The notes below the pieces were generated by a model. It worked only from the letters and a program-made list of their open reading frames with translations, was not told the origin of the DNA and ran no database searches. The translations under genes and the position numbers were made by a program. Source: Halobacillus sp. A1 (GTDB lineage: Bacteria > Bacillota > Bacilli > Bacillales > Halobacillaceae). Taken from it: 64,000 nt of DNA. This document shows positions 17,586 through 28,127 of the stretch, one piece after another. The first letter of the stretch is position 1. Every line of letters starts with the position of its first letter. The stretch is taken from the NCBI RefSeq assembly GCF_024189295.1, contig NZ_JAIZEN010000003.1, forward strand, positions 124,001 through 188,000. The letters are read 5' to 3'.

Positions 17586-17733
17586 ACTTTGTCACCTCCG
17601 TAATTAATATCACGACTTCCATTATAAAGTTTCACCTATGAACCCACAATGTGTATAGTTCTAATAATTTGTCAAATAGCCGCCTTTTGGCTACCATTAC
17701 AATAGGAGAAGCTAATTGCGAGGAGTTTTGATA

Positions 17734-18081
17734 ATGAATTACAATACGAAAGACATTCAAAAAAGAGTGGATCGATACATATCACAATTTAAAGAAGGGT
17801 ATTTCTCCCCTTTAAGTATGCAGGCGCGGTTAACGGAAGAGGTTGGAGAGCTAGCCAGAGAAATTAACCACAGGTACGGAGAAAAGCCTAAAAAATCCAC
17901 TGAAGCGGATAAAGCTTTGGAAGAAGAATTGGGAGACGTGCTTTTTGTGCTAACCTGCTTCGCAAACTCACTAAATTTGGATTTATCAGAGGCATTTGAA
18001 CAATCTATGAGTAAAATTGAAACAAGAGATAAAAATCGCTGGACACGAAAAGGAAAAGAAGGAGAGAAAGACGATGAATAA
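17734..18081 (+). CDS. ypjD: MazG-like nucleotide pyrophosphohydrolase YpjD
   Basis: A 115-residue all-alpha NTP pyrophosphatase of the MazG/dUTPase superfamily, which hydrolyses (d)NTPs to monophosphates. Metal-binding acids are in TEEVGELARE (Glu35, Glu36, Glu39) and EEELGDVLF (63-71). Substrate cannot be told from sequence. I chose ATG 17734, preceded by GAGGAG; an upstream TTG at 17716 lies before that site. Its end overlaps the dapB start by 8 bases, the same pair as in B. subtilis. Confidence 0.9.
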   Translation: MNYNTKDIQKRVDRYISQFKEGYFSPLSMQARLTEEVGELAREINHRYGEKPKKSTEADKALEEELGDVLFVLTCFANSLNLDLSEAFEQSMSKIETRDKNRWTRKGKEGEKDDE

Positions 18082-18874
18082 AATTAGTTGTATCGTAGCA
18101 GGACCAAGAGGGAAAATGGGAAGCGAAGCTCTTCGAATGATAGAAAAGGACGATACGCTCGAGCTCGCAGCATGTATCGATCGGAAACACGAAGGAGAAC
18201 GCGTACAGGACATCGGTGGGCTGCCTTCAATGGAAGCTATAATATATACGGACGCTGAAATATGTATGCAAGAAGTTGAGGCTGATGTTTTAATTGACCT
18301 TACAACTCCGGAATATGGCTATAAGCATACTAAGCTAGCTCTTGAAAATGGAATAAGGCCAGTTGTAGGTACGACAGGTTTTTCTGATGATCAACTATCT
18401 GAGCTTAGACAGCTGGCAGAAACGAAACAGCTTGGCGCAGTTATCGCACCTAATTTTGCTGTAGGTGCCGTATTGATGATGCAATTTTCCAAATGGGCAG
18501 CCAAACATTTCCCTGACGTTGAGATCATTGAAAAACATCATGATCAGAAACTGGACGCTCCCTCAGGTACAGCTGCTAAAACCGCGCAGCTGATTCAGGA
18601 AGAGAGAGACGGACATAAGCAAGGTCATGAAAATGAAAAAGAGACTATAGAAGGCGCGAGAGGTGCTGATTATGATGGGATGAGAATCCACAGTGTTCGT
18701 CTCCCTGGTCTTGTCGCGCATCAGGAAGTGATTTTCGGTGGTCTTGGGCAGACTTTAACGATCAAACATGATTCTTATCATAGAGAGTCATTCATGTCAG
18801 GCGTGAAATTGGCTGCAACAGAAGTAATGAACCTCGACGTATTAGTATATGGACTTGAACATTTATTGGATTAG
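18074..18874 (+). CDS. dapB: 4-hydroxy-tetrahydrodipicolinate reductase
   Basis: NAD(P)H-dependent step of the diaminopimelate/lysine pathway, also feeding peptidoglycan and spore dipicolinate. In 266 residues, the nucleotide loop GPRGKMG is at 10-16, GTTGFS near 99-104, and the substrate motif HHDQKLDAPSGTA places His155, His156 and Lys159. ATG 18074 has GGAGAGAAAG just upstream; the frame is open further back inside ypjD, but the alternative starts are unsuited. It overlaps the ypjD stop by 8 bases. Confidence 0.96.
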   Translation: MNKISCIVAGPRGKMGSEALRMIEKDDTLELAACIDRKHEGERVQDIGGLPSMEAIIYTDAEICMQEVEADVLIDLTTPEYGYKHTKLALENGIRPVVGTTGFSDDQLSELRQLAETKQLGAVIAPNFAVGAVLMMQFSKWAAKHFPDVEIIEKHHDQKLDAPSGTAAKTAQLIQEERDGHKQGHENEKETIEGARGADYDGMRIHSVRLPGLVAHQEVIFGGLGQTLTIKHDSYHRESFMSGVKLAATEVMNLDVLVYGLEHLLD

Positions 18875-18921
18875 GAAGGTTATAGGGTGTTATTGAATTT
18901 TCATAAGAGAGTGACCCATTA

Positions 18922-18959
18922 ATTTTGCAGGATTGGTAAAGACTTGATTCTAAGATGTT
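18922..18959 (+). repeat. Copy B of a possible dispersed intergenic repeat
   Basis: Matches 9269-9306 at 27 of 38 positions, ungapped, again just after an operon end. See copy A. Confidence 0.3.
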
Positions 18960-18969
18960 TTGTAAGAGG

Positions 18970-19002
18970 AAGCTTACCGTCTTCCTTGCGGTAAGGGAGC
19001 TT
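18970..19002 (+). terminator. Possible terminator hairpin after dapB
   Basis: AAGC then TTACCG (18970-18979) can pair with CGGTAA (18989-18994) and GCTT (18999-19002), with a 4-base bulge; the tail TTATTC is only modestly T-rich. Confidence 0.4.
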
Positions 19003-19108
19003 TATTCAAGACCCCATTCTCCAAGCACAATTAACGAAACCGATCTTAACGATAAGGAAGCTATGAACTTGGAAATTTAACAGAGCTATTGGATTAAGGA
19101 GGATCTCA

Positions 19109-19525
19109 ATGAATATCGCTTTAATTGCGCACGATAAGAAAAAGCCGGAAATCATAACGTTCACGACCGCGTATCAAAATATACTGGAAAAACACCAGTT
19201 GTTTGCAACAGGAACGACAGGCAAAAAAATAGCCGATGCGACGGGACTATCGATTGTACGTTTTCAATCTGGACCTTTGGGCGGCGACCAGCAAATTGGT
19301 TCTAAAATTGCTGATGATCAAATGGATATGGTGATTTTTTTCCGTGATCCATTGACCGCTCAGCCGCATGAGCCGGATATTACAGCTTTGTTAAGGCTGT
19401 GTGATGTTCATCAAATCCCTGTTGCCACCAATTTGGCAGGTGCAGAAATCATGATCCGTGCCCTGGACCGCGGAGATTTTAATTGGAGAAAAGTTGCAAA
19501 AGATGAGAGAAATCAGGTGGAATAG
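19109..19525 (+). CDS. mgsA: Methylglyoxal synthase
   Basis: Converts dihydroxyacetone phosphate to methylglyoxal and phosphate, a bypass that relieves sugar-phosphate stress. In 138 residues the N-terminal ALIAHDKKK, the phosphate loop ATGTTGKKI (33-41), the catalytic [10 protein letters not shown] (55-64) and late NLAGAEIM are all present. SD AAGGAGG precedes ATG 19109. It leads a cluster, mgsA-bshA-cca-birA-pan, that in B. subtilis also contains bshB1 between mgsA and bshA. Confidence 0.96.
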   Translation: MNIALIAHDKKKPEIITFTTAYQNILEKHQLFATGTTGKKIADATGLSIVRFQSGPLGGDQQIGSKIADDQMDMVIFFRDPLTAQPHEPDITALLRLCDVHQIPVATNLAGAEIMIRALDRGDFNWRKVAKDERNQVE

Positions 19526-19527
19526 GT

Positions 19528-20661
19528 ATGGCTAAAATTGGAATCACATGTTACCCGACTGTCGGCGGTTCGGGGGTCATCGCGACAGAACTTGGAAAGC
19601 TTTTAGCTGAGAAAGGTCACGAGATACATTTTATCACCACTCAGTTACCCTTCCGGTTGAACCGGGTATATCCCAATATCTTTTATCATGAAGTAGAGGT
19701 CAGTAATTACCCAGTGTTCCAGCATCCTCCTTACGACCTCTCACTGGCTAATAAAATGGCTGAAGTGATTAATCGGGAAGAGCTAGATATCCTGCATGTG
19801 CACTATGCTATGCCCCATGCAGTATTAGCGATTCTTGCTAAACAGATGAGTGACAGGGATATAAAAATTGTCACGACTTTACATGGAACAGATATTACGG
19901 TGCTTGGAATCGATTCGAGTTTGAAGCAGATGATCAAATTCGCAATAGATCAGTCCGACCGGGTGACGGCTGTTTCTGAAAGTTTAGTGAGCCAAACAAG
20001 AGAACAGTTGGAAACGGTAAAACCAATTGACGTCATATATAATTTTGTAGACGAACGTCAATATTTTCGAAACCCCAATGCTCAATTAAAAAAGGAATAT
20101 AAAATCAAAGAAGAAGAAAAAGTGATCATTCATGTGTCCAACTTCAGAAGAGTCAAACGTGTCACGGATGTCATTCAAGTGTTTGCCAAAGTCAGGGAGG
20201 AGGTACCAAGTAAACTCCTGTTGATAGGCGACGGACCTGAGTATTCTATGTGTTATCAGCTTGTAAAAACGTTGAATTTAGAAAACCACGTTCTTTTTTT
20301 AGGAAAACAAGAAAATGTCAACGAGCTTCTTGCGATATCCGATCTGAAGCTTCTTTTATCTGAGAAAGAAAGCTTTGGATTAGTGCTATTAGAAGCGATG
20401 GCCTGTGGTGTACCTTGTATCGGTACTAGAGTCGGAGGTATTCCTGAGGTCATCGATCACGGGGAGACAGGATATATAGCTGAGCTTGGAGATATCGATG
20501 AAATTTCAAACTACGCTATTTCTCTGCTCAGTGATGAAAAAGTCTTGCATCAGTTTTCTATACAAGCAGAGCAGGTCGTAAAGGAAAAATTCGCTTCACA
20601 AACGATATTACGTCAATATGAACAACTTTATGATCAGGTGATCCAATATGATGAAGCCTAA
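19528..20661 (+). CDS. bshA: N-acetyl-alpha-D-glucosaminyl L-malate synthase
   Basis: First step of bacillithiol synthesis: a retaining GT4 glycosyltransferase that joins UDP-GlcNAc to L-malate. In 377 residues the N-terminal [11 protein letters not shown], the central [10 protein letters not shown], and the GT-B C-terminal [22 protein letters not shown] and GGIPEVI motifs are clear. It begins 2 bases after the mgsA stop, leaving no room for the deacetylase gene bshB1 that lies here in B. subtilis. It overlaps cca by 14 bases. Confidence 0.95.
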   Translation: MAKIGITCYPTVGGSGVIATELGKLLAEKGHEIHFITTQLPFRLNRVYPNIFYHEVEVSNYPVFQHPPYDLSLANKMAEVINREELDILHVHYAMPHAVLAILAKQMSDRDIKIVTTLHGTDITVLGIDSSLKQMIKFAIDQSDRVTAVSESLVSQTREQLETVKPIDVIYNFVDERQYFRNPNAQLKKEYKIKEEEKVIIHVSNFRRVKRVTDVIQVFAKVREEVPSKLLLIGDGPEYSMCYQLVKTLNLENHVLFLGKQENVNELLAISDLKLLLSEKESFGLVLLEAMACGVPCIGTRVGGIPEVIDHGETGYIAELGDIDEISNYAISLLSDEKVLHQFSIQAEQVVKEKFASQTILRQYEQLYDQVIQYDEA

Positions 20662-21847
20662 TCTCAAACATGCTTTTGAAATCATCCATAATATCGAGCA
20701 AAAGGGAGGAAGAGCTCATATTGTAGGCGGTGCCGTTCGGGATTCTTTTCTAGACCGACCATTAGGGGACATTGACTTAGCTAGTTCTTTTTCTCCTGAC
20801 CAAGTGATGCAAGCATTTGATAAAGTGATTCCTGTGGGAGCAGAGCATGGTACAGTGATTATCCGCTATAAAGGTGTATCCTATGAAATTACTACTTATC
20901 GTTCGGAGACTGCTTATGCCGATTATCGTCACCCTGACCAAGTGGAGTTTATAGATAGTATAGAGGATGACCTGGCGAGAAGAGACTTTACGATCAACGC
21001 TATGGCTTTTAATTCCGCTGCTGAGCTCATTGATCCATATGGCGGGAAAATGGACTTGGAGCGTAAGATCATACGTGCTGTGGGAGTTCCAGAAGAGCGT
21101 TTTGAGGAGGACCCTTTACGCATTTTGAGGGCATTACGTTTCGCGAGTCAGCTTCGGTTCAATTTAGACAATCCTCTTGTACAGGCTATCAGGGTGTGCG
21201 CTCCTTTGTTACGACATATTTCAGTTGAACGGAAGGCCGTTGAATTTGAGAAGCTGTTAGCAGGGGAGGGTTATAAGCGTATATTACCCTTGTGCCTTTC
21301 TTTGAAAATTGGCAGCTTCCTCCCCATGTTCAATAAAGAATTAAGCTTACTTAAAAAGCTACCGGCCTGTAACCTTAAAAACATGGCGGAAGTAATTACA
21401 TTCTATCTAATGCAAGGATCTGCTTATACAGTGCATGATTGGGTCAAAGAATGGAAGTTATCCAATCGTGTTAAACTCGAAGCTCTTCATCTGTATGACG
21501 CTGTCAAAGCATTCAGCTTTGAGACTGAGGATTACGATTGGATTTTATACCAGCTTCCAGCGCATTTGCAGGTTCATTTAATAAACGTAGCTAAAGCGCT
21601 TGATTGTAAAATAGACGGAAAACAGCTTGCATTGCGTTACGAAAAACTTCCGATCAAGTCAAAAAAAGAATTATCGTTTCAAGCGGAAGATCTTATTCAG
21701 GCTTTTCCTGGTAGTGAAAAAGGGAGATGGATAGGGGACAGTTTACAACGTATCGAAAAGGCGGTCGTTTTAAAGAAAATCGCTAATGAATATCAAGTCA
21801 TAAAGGAATGGGTACACTCATGGAATCGACAAGAAACCGACTCATAA
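20648..21847 (+). CDS. cca: CCA-adding tRNA nucleotidyltransferase
   Basis: Adds or repairs the 3' CCA of tRNAs without a template. In 399 residues the class II nucleotidyltransferase head has [10 protein letters not shown] (26-35) and the catalytic GDIDLA with Asp41 and Asp43; [11 protein letters not shown] and the RxxRF motif [11 protein letters not shown] follow, then a helical tRNA-binding body. The start is ATG 20648 or the next codon ATG 20651, inside the end of bshA, with CAGGTG upstream. The end overlaps birA by 28 bases. Confidence 0.95.
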   Translation: MMKPNLKHAFEIIHNIEQKGGRAHIVGGAVRDSFLDRPLGDIDLASSFSPDQVMQAFDKVIPVGAEHGTVIIRYKGVSYEITTYRSETAYADYRHPDQVEFIDSIEDDLARRDFTINAMAFNSAAELIDPYGGKMDLERKIIRAVGVPEERFEEDPLRILRALRFASQLRFNLDNPLVQAIRVCAPLLRHISVERKAVEFEKLLAGEGYKRILPLCLSLKIGSFLPMFNKELSLLKKLPACNLKNMAEVITFYLMQGSAYTVHDWVKEWKLSNRVKLEALHLYDAVKAFSFETEDYDWILYQLPAHLQVHLINVAKALDCKIDGKQLALRYEKLPIKSKKELSFQAEDLIQAFPGSEKGRWIGDSLQRIEKAVVLKKIANEYQVIKEWVHSWNRQETDS

Positions 21848-22815
21848 AACTATTGAATCAGGAAGATGATTATATTTCTGGGCAGCAGCTGTCTGATCAC
21901 CTGAATATTTCTCGCACTGCGGTATGGAAGCATATGAAAGAATTGGAGAAAGACGGATATGAAGTGGAAGCAGTGCAAAGGAAAGGGTACAGGATCATCG
22001 CATCTCCTGATAAAACAAGTGAAAACACTATTCACTGGGGATTGAGGACGAGTTGGATCGGCCACCAGCTGCATCATTACGAAGAAGTCGATTCGACGCA
22101 GGATATCGTCCACCAGCTGGCGAAGCAAGGCAAACCGCACGGAACCGTTGTCGTTGCAGATGAGCAGATTAAAGGTAAAGGAAGAATGTCCAGGCCGTGG
22201 CACTCCCCTAAAGGCAAAGGAATTTGGATGAGTATTTTACTGCGTCCTGAATTATCGCCTGTACAAGCACCCCAAATTACCTTACTTGCAGCTACGGTTT
22301 TGGCAAAGGTAATTGCTTCTCAATCCCAGCTGATCCCCTTTATCAAATGGCCGAATGATATTTTGATTAATCATAAAAAGGTATCCGGAATTTTGACCGA
22401 AATGCAAGCCGAGCACGATCAAATTCAATATGTCGCCATTGGTATCGGAATAAATCTCAATCAATCTGCGGAAGAGATTCCAGTGGATATAAGGCATAAA
22501 GCCTCTTCCTTAAGGGCAGAATCAAAGGAAGAATGGAATATCACTTCAACGATCCAGGAGATATTGAAGCAGTTTGAATGCACCTATGATCAATATGCTG
22601 CTGAGGGTTTCAATTATGTAAAAGAAATCTGGGAAACATACGGGTACAAAATTGGAGAAAAGGTTACCATATCAACGATGAGACGGACATGGGAGGCGAC
22701 CCTTGTAGGGATCGAGCCTGATGGTGCTTTAATAGCAAGAGACAGTGAAGGGAAGAGCGAGAAATTGTATTCTGCTGAGATTCAGTGGGGAGAAGGAGGA
22801 TATGATGCTAAATAA
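21820..22815 (+). CDS. birA: Biotin-protein ligase / biotin operon repressor
   Basis: Makes biotinyl-AMP and biotinylates carboxylases; with its N-terminal winged helix (about 5-60, [17 protein letters not shown]) it can also repress biotin genes. In 331 residues the ligase core has the flexible loop [23 protein letters not shown] and [10 protein letters not shown] with [10 protein letters not shown]. Start ATG 21820 (MESTRN...) fits the family; ATG 21808 in the same frame directly abuts AAAGGA. Nested 28 bases in cca and 11 bases in panB. Confidence 0.94.
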   Translation: MESTRNRLIKLLNQEDDYISGQQLSDHLNISRTAVWKHMKELEKDGYEVEAVQRKGYRIIASPDKTSENTIHWGLRTSWIGHQLHHYEEVDSTQDIVHQLAKQGKPHGTVVVADEQIKGKGRMSRPWHSPKGKGIWMSILLRPELSPVQAPQITLLAATVLAKVIASQSQLIPFIKWPNDILINHKKVSGILTEMQAEHDQIQYVAIGIGINLNQSAEEIPVDIRHKASSLRAESKEEWNITSTIQEILKQFECTYDQYAAEGFNYVKEIWETYGYKIGEKVTISTMRRTWEATLVGIEPDGALIARDSEGKSEKLYSAEIQWGEGGYDAK

Positions 22816-23623
22816 GACGAAGCTCAGCCAAATGAAAGCTGATGGGGATAAAATCACAATGCTTACCGCATATGACTACCCTTCTGCTAAAATAGCTGAA
22901 CAGGCAGGTACTGAGATGATATTAGTAGGAGATAGTCTAGGGATGGTCGTCCTTGGTTATGAGTCCACGATTCCTGTTACAGTAAGCGACATGATCCATC
23001 ACGGTAAGGCAGTAAGAAGAGGTGCGAAGAATACGTTTGTCGTCGTGGATATGCCTTTTATGTCTTACCATATTTCGATAGAAGAATCTTTGAAAAATGC
23101 AAGGGAGATTTTCCAAGAAACCGAAGCACAAGCTCTGAAGGTAGAAGGAGCAGGTGAAGTTTTACATACGATCGAGAAACTGACGTATGCCGGCATTCCT
23201 GTAGTTGGACACCTGGGGTTGACTCCGCAATCTGTTCATGTATTGGGAGGGTATAAAGTTCAGGGCAAAGATGAAAGAGCTGCACAGCAGATGCTTGAAG
23301 ATGCCAAAAGCATAGAAGAAGCTGGAGCTGTGGCTTTAGTACTTGAATGCATCCCTAAAGAGCTGGCTCAGCTAATTTCTGAACAACTCGAAATCCCGAC
23401 CATTGGAATCGGTGCTGGAGCAGAAGTCGATGGACAGGTTCTCGTCTACCATGATATTTTAAAATATGGTGTAGACAGACTTCCTAAATTTGTGAAGTCT
23501 TACATGGATAGTCATTCCAATATGTTAGAAGCGGTGGAGTCTTACGTAAGTGAAGTGAAGTCTGGAGCATTCCCTGAAACGAAGCACACTTTTACGATGA
23601 ACCCTGATTTCCTTCCTAAATAA
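22805..23623 (+). CDS. panB: 3-methyl-2-oxobutanoate hydroxymethyltransferase
   Basis: First committed step of pantothenate synthesis: ketoisovalerate plus methylene-THF gives ketopantoate. The 272-residue barrel has [29 protein letters not shown], and the metal and substrate residues in the DMPFMSYH and GIGAG regions. Two adjacent ATGs exist (22802, 22805); the second is better spaced from AAGGAGGA and gives the family's N-terminus. It overlaps the birA stop. Confidence 0.96.
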   Translation: MLNKTKLSQMKADGDKITMLTAYDYPSAKIAEQAGTEMILVGDSLGMVVLGYESTIPVTVSDMIHHGKAVRRGAKNTFVVVDMPFMSYHISIEESLKNAREIFQETEAQALKVEGAGEVLHTIEKLTYAGIPVVGHLGLTPQSVHVLGGYKVQGKDERAAQQMLEDAKSIEEAGAVALVLECIPKELAQLISEQLEIPTIGIGAGAEVDGQVLVYHDILKYGVDRLPKFVKSYMDSHSNMLEAVESYVSEVKSGAFPETKHTFTMNPDFLPK

Positions 23624-23639
23624 TGGGGGTACATGATTT

Positions 23640-24506
23640 ATGGATGTTTTTAATTCTATCAATGATGTGAAAGCAACAATATCAAATAAAAAACTATCTG
23701 GACAAACGGTCGGCTTTGTACCGACCATGGGTTTTTTGCATGAAGGACATTTGAAACTCATTGACAAGGCAAAGGAAGAGAACGACATTGTAGTTCTAAG
23801 TATTTTTGTTAATCCCCTTCAGTTCGGTGAAAACGAGGACTTAGATGCCTATCCGAGAGATGAAGGACGAGATTTGGCTTTAGCAGAAAAGCATGGAGTC
23901 GATTTGGTTTTTTTTCCTACAACTGAAACGATGTATCCTCAGCCTTTATCTTTAAATATTTCCGTGGTAAGAAGAGGCAATGTATTATGTGGAAAAAGCA
24001 GACCGGGACATTTTGAAGGTGTCGTTACCATCCTTACGAAACTGTTCAACATCTGTCAGCCCGACCGCGCATATTTCGGCAGAAAAGATGCTCAGCAAGT
24101 AGCAGTAGTGGACGCTTTGATCGAGGATTTCAATTTTCCGATCGAGCTAGTCGCCGTCGATACAGTGCGTGAGGCTGACGGGCTTGCTAAAAGCAGCCGT
24201 AATGTAAACTTATCGGATAAGGAAAGAGAAGAGGCGCCGTCTATTCAGGAAGCGCTGCAATATGGAAAAGAGCTAATTGAACGAGGGGAAAACCTCCCTG
24301 CTGCCGTGCTGCACGAAACTAGACAGTTTCTTGAAAATAAGACTCGTGGTAAAATAGACTATATTGAGTTATTATCTTACCCTGAACTTGAACCATTAGA
24401 GAAAATCGATCGTCAAGTTATACTTGCTATTGCTGTTTTTTATGAGAGGGCAAGGCTGATAGACAATGTTATCTTAAATGAAGCAAGTCTCGATAAGGGT
24501 AATTGA
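23640..24506 (+). CDS. panC: Pantothenate synthetase
   Basis: ATP-dependent ligation of pantoate and beta-alanine. In 288 residues the class I nucleotidyl motif [14 protein letters not shown] (HxGH type), [27 protein letters not shown] and the KSSRN signature (here [10 protein letters not shown]) are intact. It lies 16 bases after panB and 16 before panD, completing the usual panBCD order. Confidence 0.97.
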   Translation: MDVFNSINDVKATISNKKLSGQTVGFVPTMGFLHEGHLKLIDKAKEENDIVVLSIFVNPLQFGENEDLDAYPRDEGRDLALAEKHGVDLVFFPTTETMYPQPLSLNISVVRRGNVLCGKSRPGHFEGVVTILTKLFNICQPDRAYFGRKDAQQVAVVDALIEDFNFPIELVAVDTVREADGLAKSSRNVNLSDKEREEAPSIQEALQYGKELIERGENLPAAVLHETRQFLENKTRGKIDYIELLSYPELEPLEKIDRQVILAIAVFYERARLIDNVILNEASLDKGN

Positions 24507-24522
24507 TCAAGGAGGATACATC

Positions 24523-24912
24523 ATGTTTCGAACAATGATGAAAGCTAAGATCCATCGAGCTCGCGTAACAGAGGCCAATTTAAACTACGTGGGCAGTATT
24601 ACGATTGATCAAGACTTATTAGAGATGGTAGACATTTTACCTCATGAAAAAGTACAGATTGTTAATAATAATAATGGAGCACGTCTAGAGACTTATGTGA
24701 TTGCAGGAGAAAGAGGCAGTGGAGTAGTATGCCTCAATGGAGCCGCAGCCCGGCTTGTCCAGCCTGACGATGTCATTATCATCGTCTCCTATGCTATGGT
24801 GAGTAAAGAAGAGTTGGGAGAATTTAAGCCAAAGATCGCAATTATGGATGAGAATAATAAAGTAAGAGAAATTATAGAAGAAGAGCCTCCGCTGACTGCG
24901 ATGACTCTATAA
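24523..24912 (+). CDS. panD: Aspartate 1-decarboxylase
   Basis: Makes beta-alanine from aspartate using a pyruvoyl group. The 129-residue proenzyme self-cleaves at Gly24-Ser25 (NYVGSITID), converting Ser25 into the pyruvoyl cofactor; Lys9 and the [17 protein letters not shown] segment are also conserved. I chose ATG 24523, seven bases after AAGGAGG; the frame is open upstream into panC but the product [13 protein letters not shown] matches the family start. Confidence 0.97.
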   Translation: MFRTMMKAKIHRARVTEANLNYVGSITIDQDLLEMVDILPHEKVQIVNNNNGARLETYVIAGERGSGVVCLNGAAARLVQPDDVIIIVSYAMVSKEELGEFKPKIAIMDENNKVREIIEEEPPLTAMTL

Positions 24913-24995
24913 AGAAGTGACTCGTCTTTGAATTCAAGCTGTTCAATAATAATTCATCGCCGACAGCGTTTTGAATATGGTAGTGAGCAAGAGTG

Positions 24996-25027
24996 AGGAT
25001 CTTTGCCAATGGTTAGGGCAAGGTCCT
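24996..25027 (+). terminator. Possible terminator hairpin after panD
   Basis: AGGATCTTTGCC (24996-25007) pairs with GGCAAGGTCCT (25017-25027) with one bulge; the tail TGCTTTATG is only weakly T-rich. Position between panD and dinG suits a terminator. Confidence 0.4.
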
Positions 25028-25064
25028 TGCTTTATGTTGGGGAAGTGTTAAAGGAGGGGAAGGC

Positions 25065-27860
25065 ATGGCTACTTTTGCCGTAGTAGATTTAGAAACAACC
25101 GGAAACGCATCATCTAAAAAAGATCGTATTATAGAAATAGGTATAGTAGTGCTTAAAGATAGTCGGGTGGTGAAGGAATTCTCCAGTCTGGTCTACCCTG
25201 AAAGGGATATCCCTCCGTTTATCACATCTCTGACAGGAATAGACGATGAGGACGTTTCCCATGCTCCTCTGTTTTCGGAAATAGCTGAGGAAGTCTATGG
25301 GTTATTTAAGAATGCATACATAGTTGCACATAATATAGAATTCGATTTAGGCTTCTTAAACGCAGAGTTGAATGCTTGTGGATTTTCCTCCTTAAATAAT
25401 CAAATAATCGATACAGTAGAATTGGCCAGAGTTCTGATACCGACATCTCCCAGCTTCAAATTGGGCAGGATTTCTGAGGCTCTTAACTTTGGTCATGATC
25501 GTCCGCACCGTGCGTTGTCAGACGCACAAGTGACTGGCGAATTGCTCATCTACCTACTGGATTCGCTTTACAAGTTACCGGAGCGGACACTTACCCATCT
25601 TTTAAAAGTCACGTCAAAGCTGAAGAGCGGTTTTCGGGAGTTTATCGAGGAAGCTTTAAACCGAGTGAGATACCGTGCAGATCAAGAGGAAGAGTACACT
25701 CTTTGGCATGGAATTGCTGTTAGAAAATTATCTTCCGCCCATTCCGACGGTTTTGAAATACCAGAGAATTATGAGGAGTGGCTGGAAAATCTGTACGAGG
25801 GGGAGGACGGACTAAAGCGCTCCATACTCGGTTTTGAACAAAGAGAAGGCCAACGGAAAATGTCCGATCTCGTCCATCAATCATTGACAGAAGGACGCCA
25901 TGCTCTGCTTGAAGCGGGAGCAGGAACTGGAAAGTCGCTGGCATACTTGGTTTCTGCCTTGTACTACTCGATCAAAAACCAGCAGAGAATAGTGGTATCG
26001 ACACATACGACTTCCCTGCAGAATCAATTGCTCAACGATGAGATACCTAAAATTGCCGAGGCTTTAGGTCAACCGGTGAAGGCTGAGTTGTTCAAGGGAC
26101 GCAGTCACTACATTTCACTCGTTCATTTCAGTTTTGAGCTGGAAAATTCTGTACATGATAATTACGATGAAGCTTTGGCCAAATCAATGATTCTTGTTTG
26201 GCTTACACAGACGACGACAGGTGATATAGACGAAATCCAGCTCCCTTCTAATGGGCAGCAATTTTGGCACAAGGTTTCAGCAGAACAGTCCAAAAAAGCC
26301 GTACAACTGAAATCTGAATCATCTTATTTTGAATGGGCGGAGAAGAAGGCATCTCAAGCAAACATTATCATTACGAATCATTCCATGCTTTGTTTAGATC
26401 TGATTAGTTCAGAAAAACGCCTTCCGCCTTACGACAAAATCATCATTGATGAAGGGCACCAGTTAGAGTCTGTGGCCAGTCGATATTTCGGAATTCGTTT
26501 GAATTATAAGGAACTGCAAAGACAGCTTTCTCAAATGGGCGAACAGTTCTCTGAAAGATATTTCAAAGAGGGCAGGACGGCTTTCAAGCAGCTGCTCGAT
26601 CGTCATCGTCAAGCAATTGATAAAGCTAAAGATGAGTTGAATCAATTGATGAGATACCTTTACCAGGGAATAAGAAAAAGCCGTCAGGCCGGCAAATCAA
26701 AAAGTGACATAGGAAGAATCCAGTATTCTTTAGAAGATGAAAAAGATAAGCGCCTCCTAGAAACAGCAGAAGAAATGACAAATCGATTTCTTTCTAACAT
26801 TTCATCTATCAAAAGGTTGATGCTATCGATGAAGGACCAGCTCCTGCCAGATGCCAGAAGTTCCAGCAGTCAAGATCCTGCGATTCTTTTGAATCGTTTA
26901 GATCACTCCATCATGATTTGTGAAAAAATTGAAAATCAGCTGCATTCTTATTTTAGTCCATTAGAAGCAAATGAGAACGAAGCGAAGTGGATTGAAATCG
27001 AGGGGGAAGGACCTAATCATTCCTTATACATGTTCAGCGAACCTGTCCAATTGAATCAGATACTGAGAGAGCGTTTATTTTCAAGCAAACAAAGTGTGAT
27101 CGTTACAAGCGCCACCTTGACTACGAATCGTTCTTTTAATTTTATAAAGGGCTCGCTCGGTATCACAAACGATAACAGACTGATCGAAGAGAACATTCCA
27201 TCACCCTATTCTTTTGATCAAAATGTAAAGTTAATGGTACCGAATGATTTTCCTAATGTGAGAGATAACCAGGAGGAATTTATTTATTCAGTCAGTGAGG
27301 CTATTTACTCAATGGCCCATATCACAAAAGGCAGGATGCTCGTTTTATTCACTTCTTACGATATGCTGAAGAAAACTTACTATCTACTGAAGGAATTGAT
27401 TAACCCTGAAGAGTATATGATATTTGGTCAAGGAGTCTCAAGCGGCAGCAGGGACCGGTTAAAAAAGAACTTCCAGGCATTTGACCAGTCGATTCTCCTT
27501 GGAACAAGCTCTTTCTGGGAAGGGGTAGATATTCCCGGAGATGATTTATCTTGTCTGGTCATCGTAAGGCTGCCGTTTCAGCCGCCTGGACAGCCTGTGC
27601 AGGCTAAGAGGGAGCAATTAGTAAGACAGCTAGGGAAAAATCCGTTCATGGAATACTCTCTACCTGAAGCAATTATCCGTTTCAGGCAGGGGTTCGGCCG
27701 TCTCATACGTTCAAGTACAGATCGTGGTATAGTGTTTATATGTGATCAGCGGATCATTGAATCCAGCTACGGTAAATATTTCCTCTCGTCGATACCGGAT
27801 ATACCTGTCACACATGAATCGACGAATAAATTGATAAAACAAATGGAAGATTGGCTGTAA
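25065..27860 (+). CDS. dinG: DinG-type 3'-5' exonuclease with helicase-like domain
   Basis: A 931-residue Firmicutes-type DinG. The N-terminal DEDD exonuclease domain (about 1-165) starts FAVVDLETTG with Asp8 and Glu10 and continues through VAHNIEFDLGFL and RPHRALSDAQVT. The helicase part has Walker A AGAGTGKS near 285, the DEAH-like IIDEGHQLES, and late VIVRLPFQPPGQP and RFRQGFGRLIR motifs. The four-cysteine iron-sulfur cluster of E. coli DinG is not evident, as in other Gram-positive homologues, which act mainly as nucleases. SD AAAGGAGGGG. Confidence 0.93.
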   Translation: MATFAVVDLETTGNASSKKDRIIEIGIVVLKDSRVVKEFSSLVYPERDIPPFITSLTGIDDEDVSHAPLFSEIAEEVYGLFKNAYIVAHNIEFDLGFLNAELNACGFSSLNNQIIDTVELARVLIPTSPSFKLGRISEALNFGHDRPHRALSDAQVTGELLIYLLDSLYKLPERTLTHLLKVTSKLKSGFREFIEEALNRVRYRADQEEEYTLWHGIAVRKLSSAHSDGFEIPENYEEWLENLYEGEDGLKRSILGFEQREGQRKMSDLVHQSLTEGRHALLEAGAGTGKSLAYLVSALYYSIKNQQRIVVSTHTTSLQNQLLNDEIPKIAEALGQPVKAELFKGRSHYISLVHFSFELENSVHDNYDEALAKSMILVWLTQTTTGDIDEIQLPSNGQQFWHKVSAEQSKKAVQLKSESSYFEWAEKKASQANIIITNHSMLCLDLISSEKRLPPYDKIIIDEGHQLESVASRYFGIRLNYKELQRQLSQMGEQFSERYFKEGRTAFKQLLDRHRQAIDKAKDELNQLMRYLYQGIRKSRQAGKSKSDIGRIQYSLEDEKDKRLLETAEEMTNRFLSNISSIKRLMLSMKDQLLPDARSSSSQDPAILLNRLDHSIMICEKIENQLHSYFSPLEANENEAKWIEIEGEGPNHSLYMFSEPVQLNQILRERLFSSKQSVIVTSATLTTNRSFNFIKGSLGITNDNRLIEENIPSPYSFDQNVKLMVPNDFPNVRDNQEEFIYSVSEAIYSMAHITKGRMLVLFTSYDMLKKTYYLLKELINPEEYMIFGQGVSSGSRDRLKKNFQAFDQSILLGTSSFWEGVDIPGDDLSCLVIVRLPFQPPGQPVQAKREQLVRQLGKNPFMEYSLPEAIIRFRQGFGRLIRSSTDRGIVFICDQRIIESSYGKYFLSSIPDIPVTHESTNKLIKQMEDWL

Positions 27861-27956
27861 AAGCAAAGTGAAGGATTAAATTTCTTTTCATTCCTGTTAT
27901 AATAATACAAGTATTTACCGAGTAGGAGCCAAATCAATAGTTGGGAGAAATGTGCA

Positions 27957-28127
27957 ATGGCAAATAAAATTGAAACTCTTTCTACCGTAAGGGTTCAGAA
28001 AACAGACGATCTTTATAAAATTGTAGATACTTTGAACCGTACGCTGAAGGAAGAAAACTTAATGTTTGGAATGGCTTTAGATGAAGATGATCGAGACACA
28101 GCCGTCTTCACGATTTACCGTACCTAA
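27957..28127 (+). CDS. ypmA: Small conserved protein YpmA (DUF4264)
   Basis: A 56-residue protein with the opening KIETLSTVRV, then DDLYKIVDTLNRTLK and an ending FTIYRT, matching B. subtilis YpmA in length and sequence. The function is unknown. SD GGGAGAAA precedes ATG 27957. The gene lies in its conserved place between dinG and ypmB and overlaps the front of ypmB by about 47 bases in another frame. A TATAAT-like -10 is visible at about 27898. Confidence 0.9.
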   Translation: MANKIETLSTVRVQKTDDLYKIVDTLNRTLKEENLMFGMALDEDDRDTAVFTIYRT

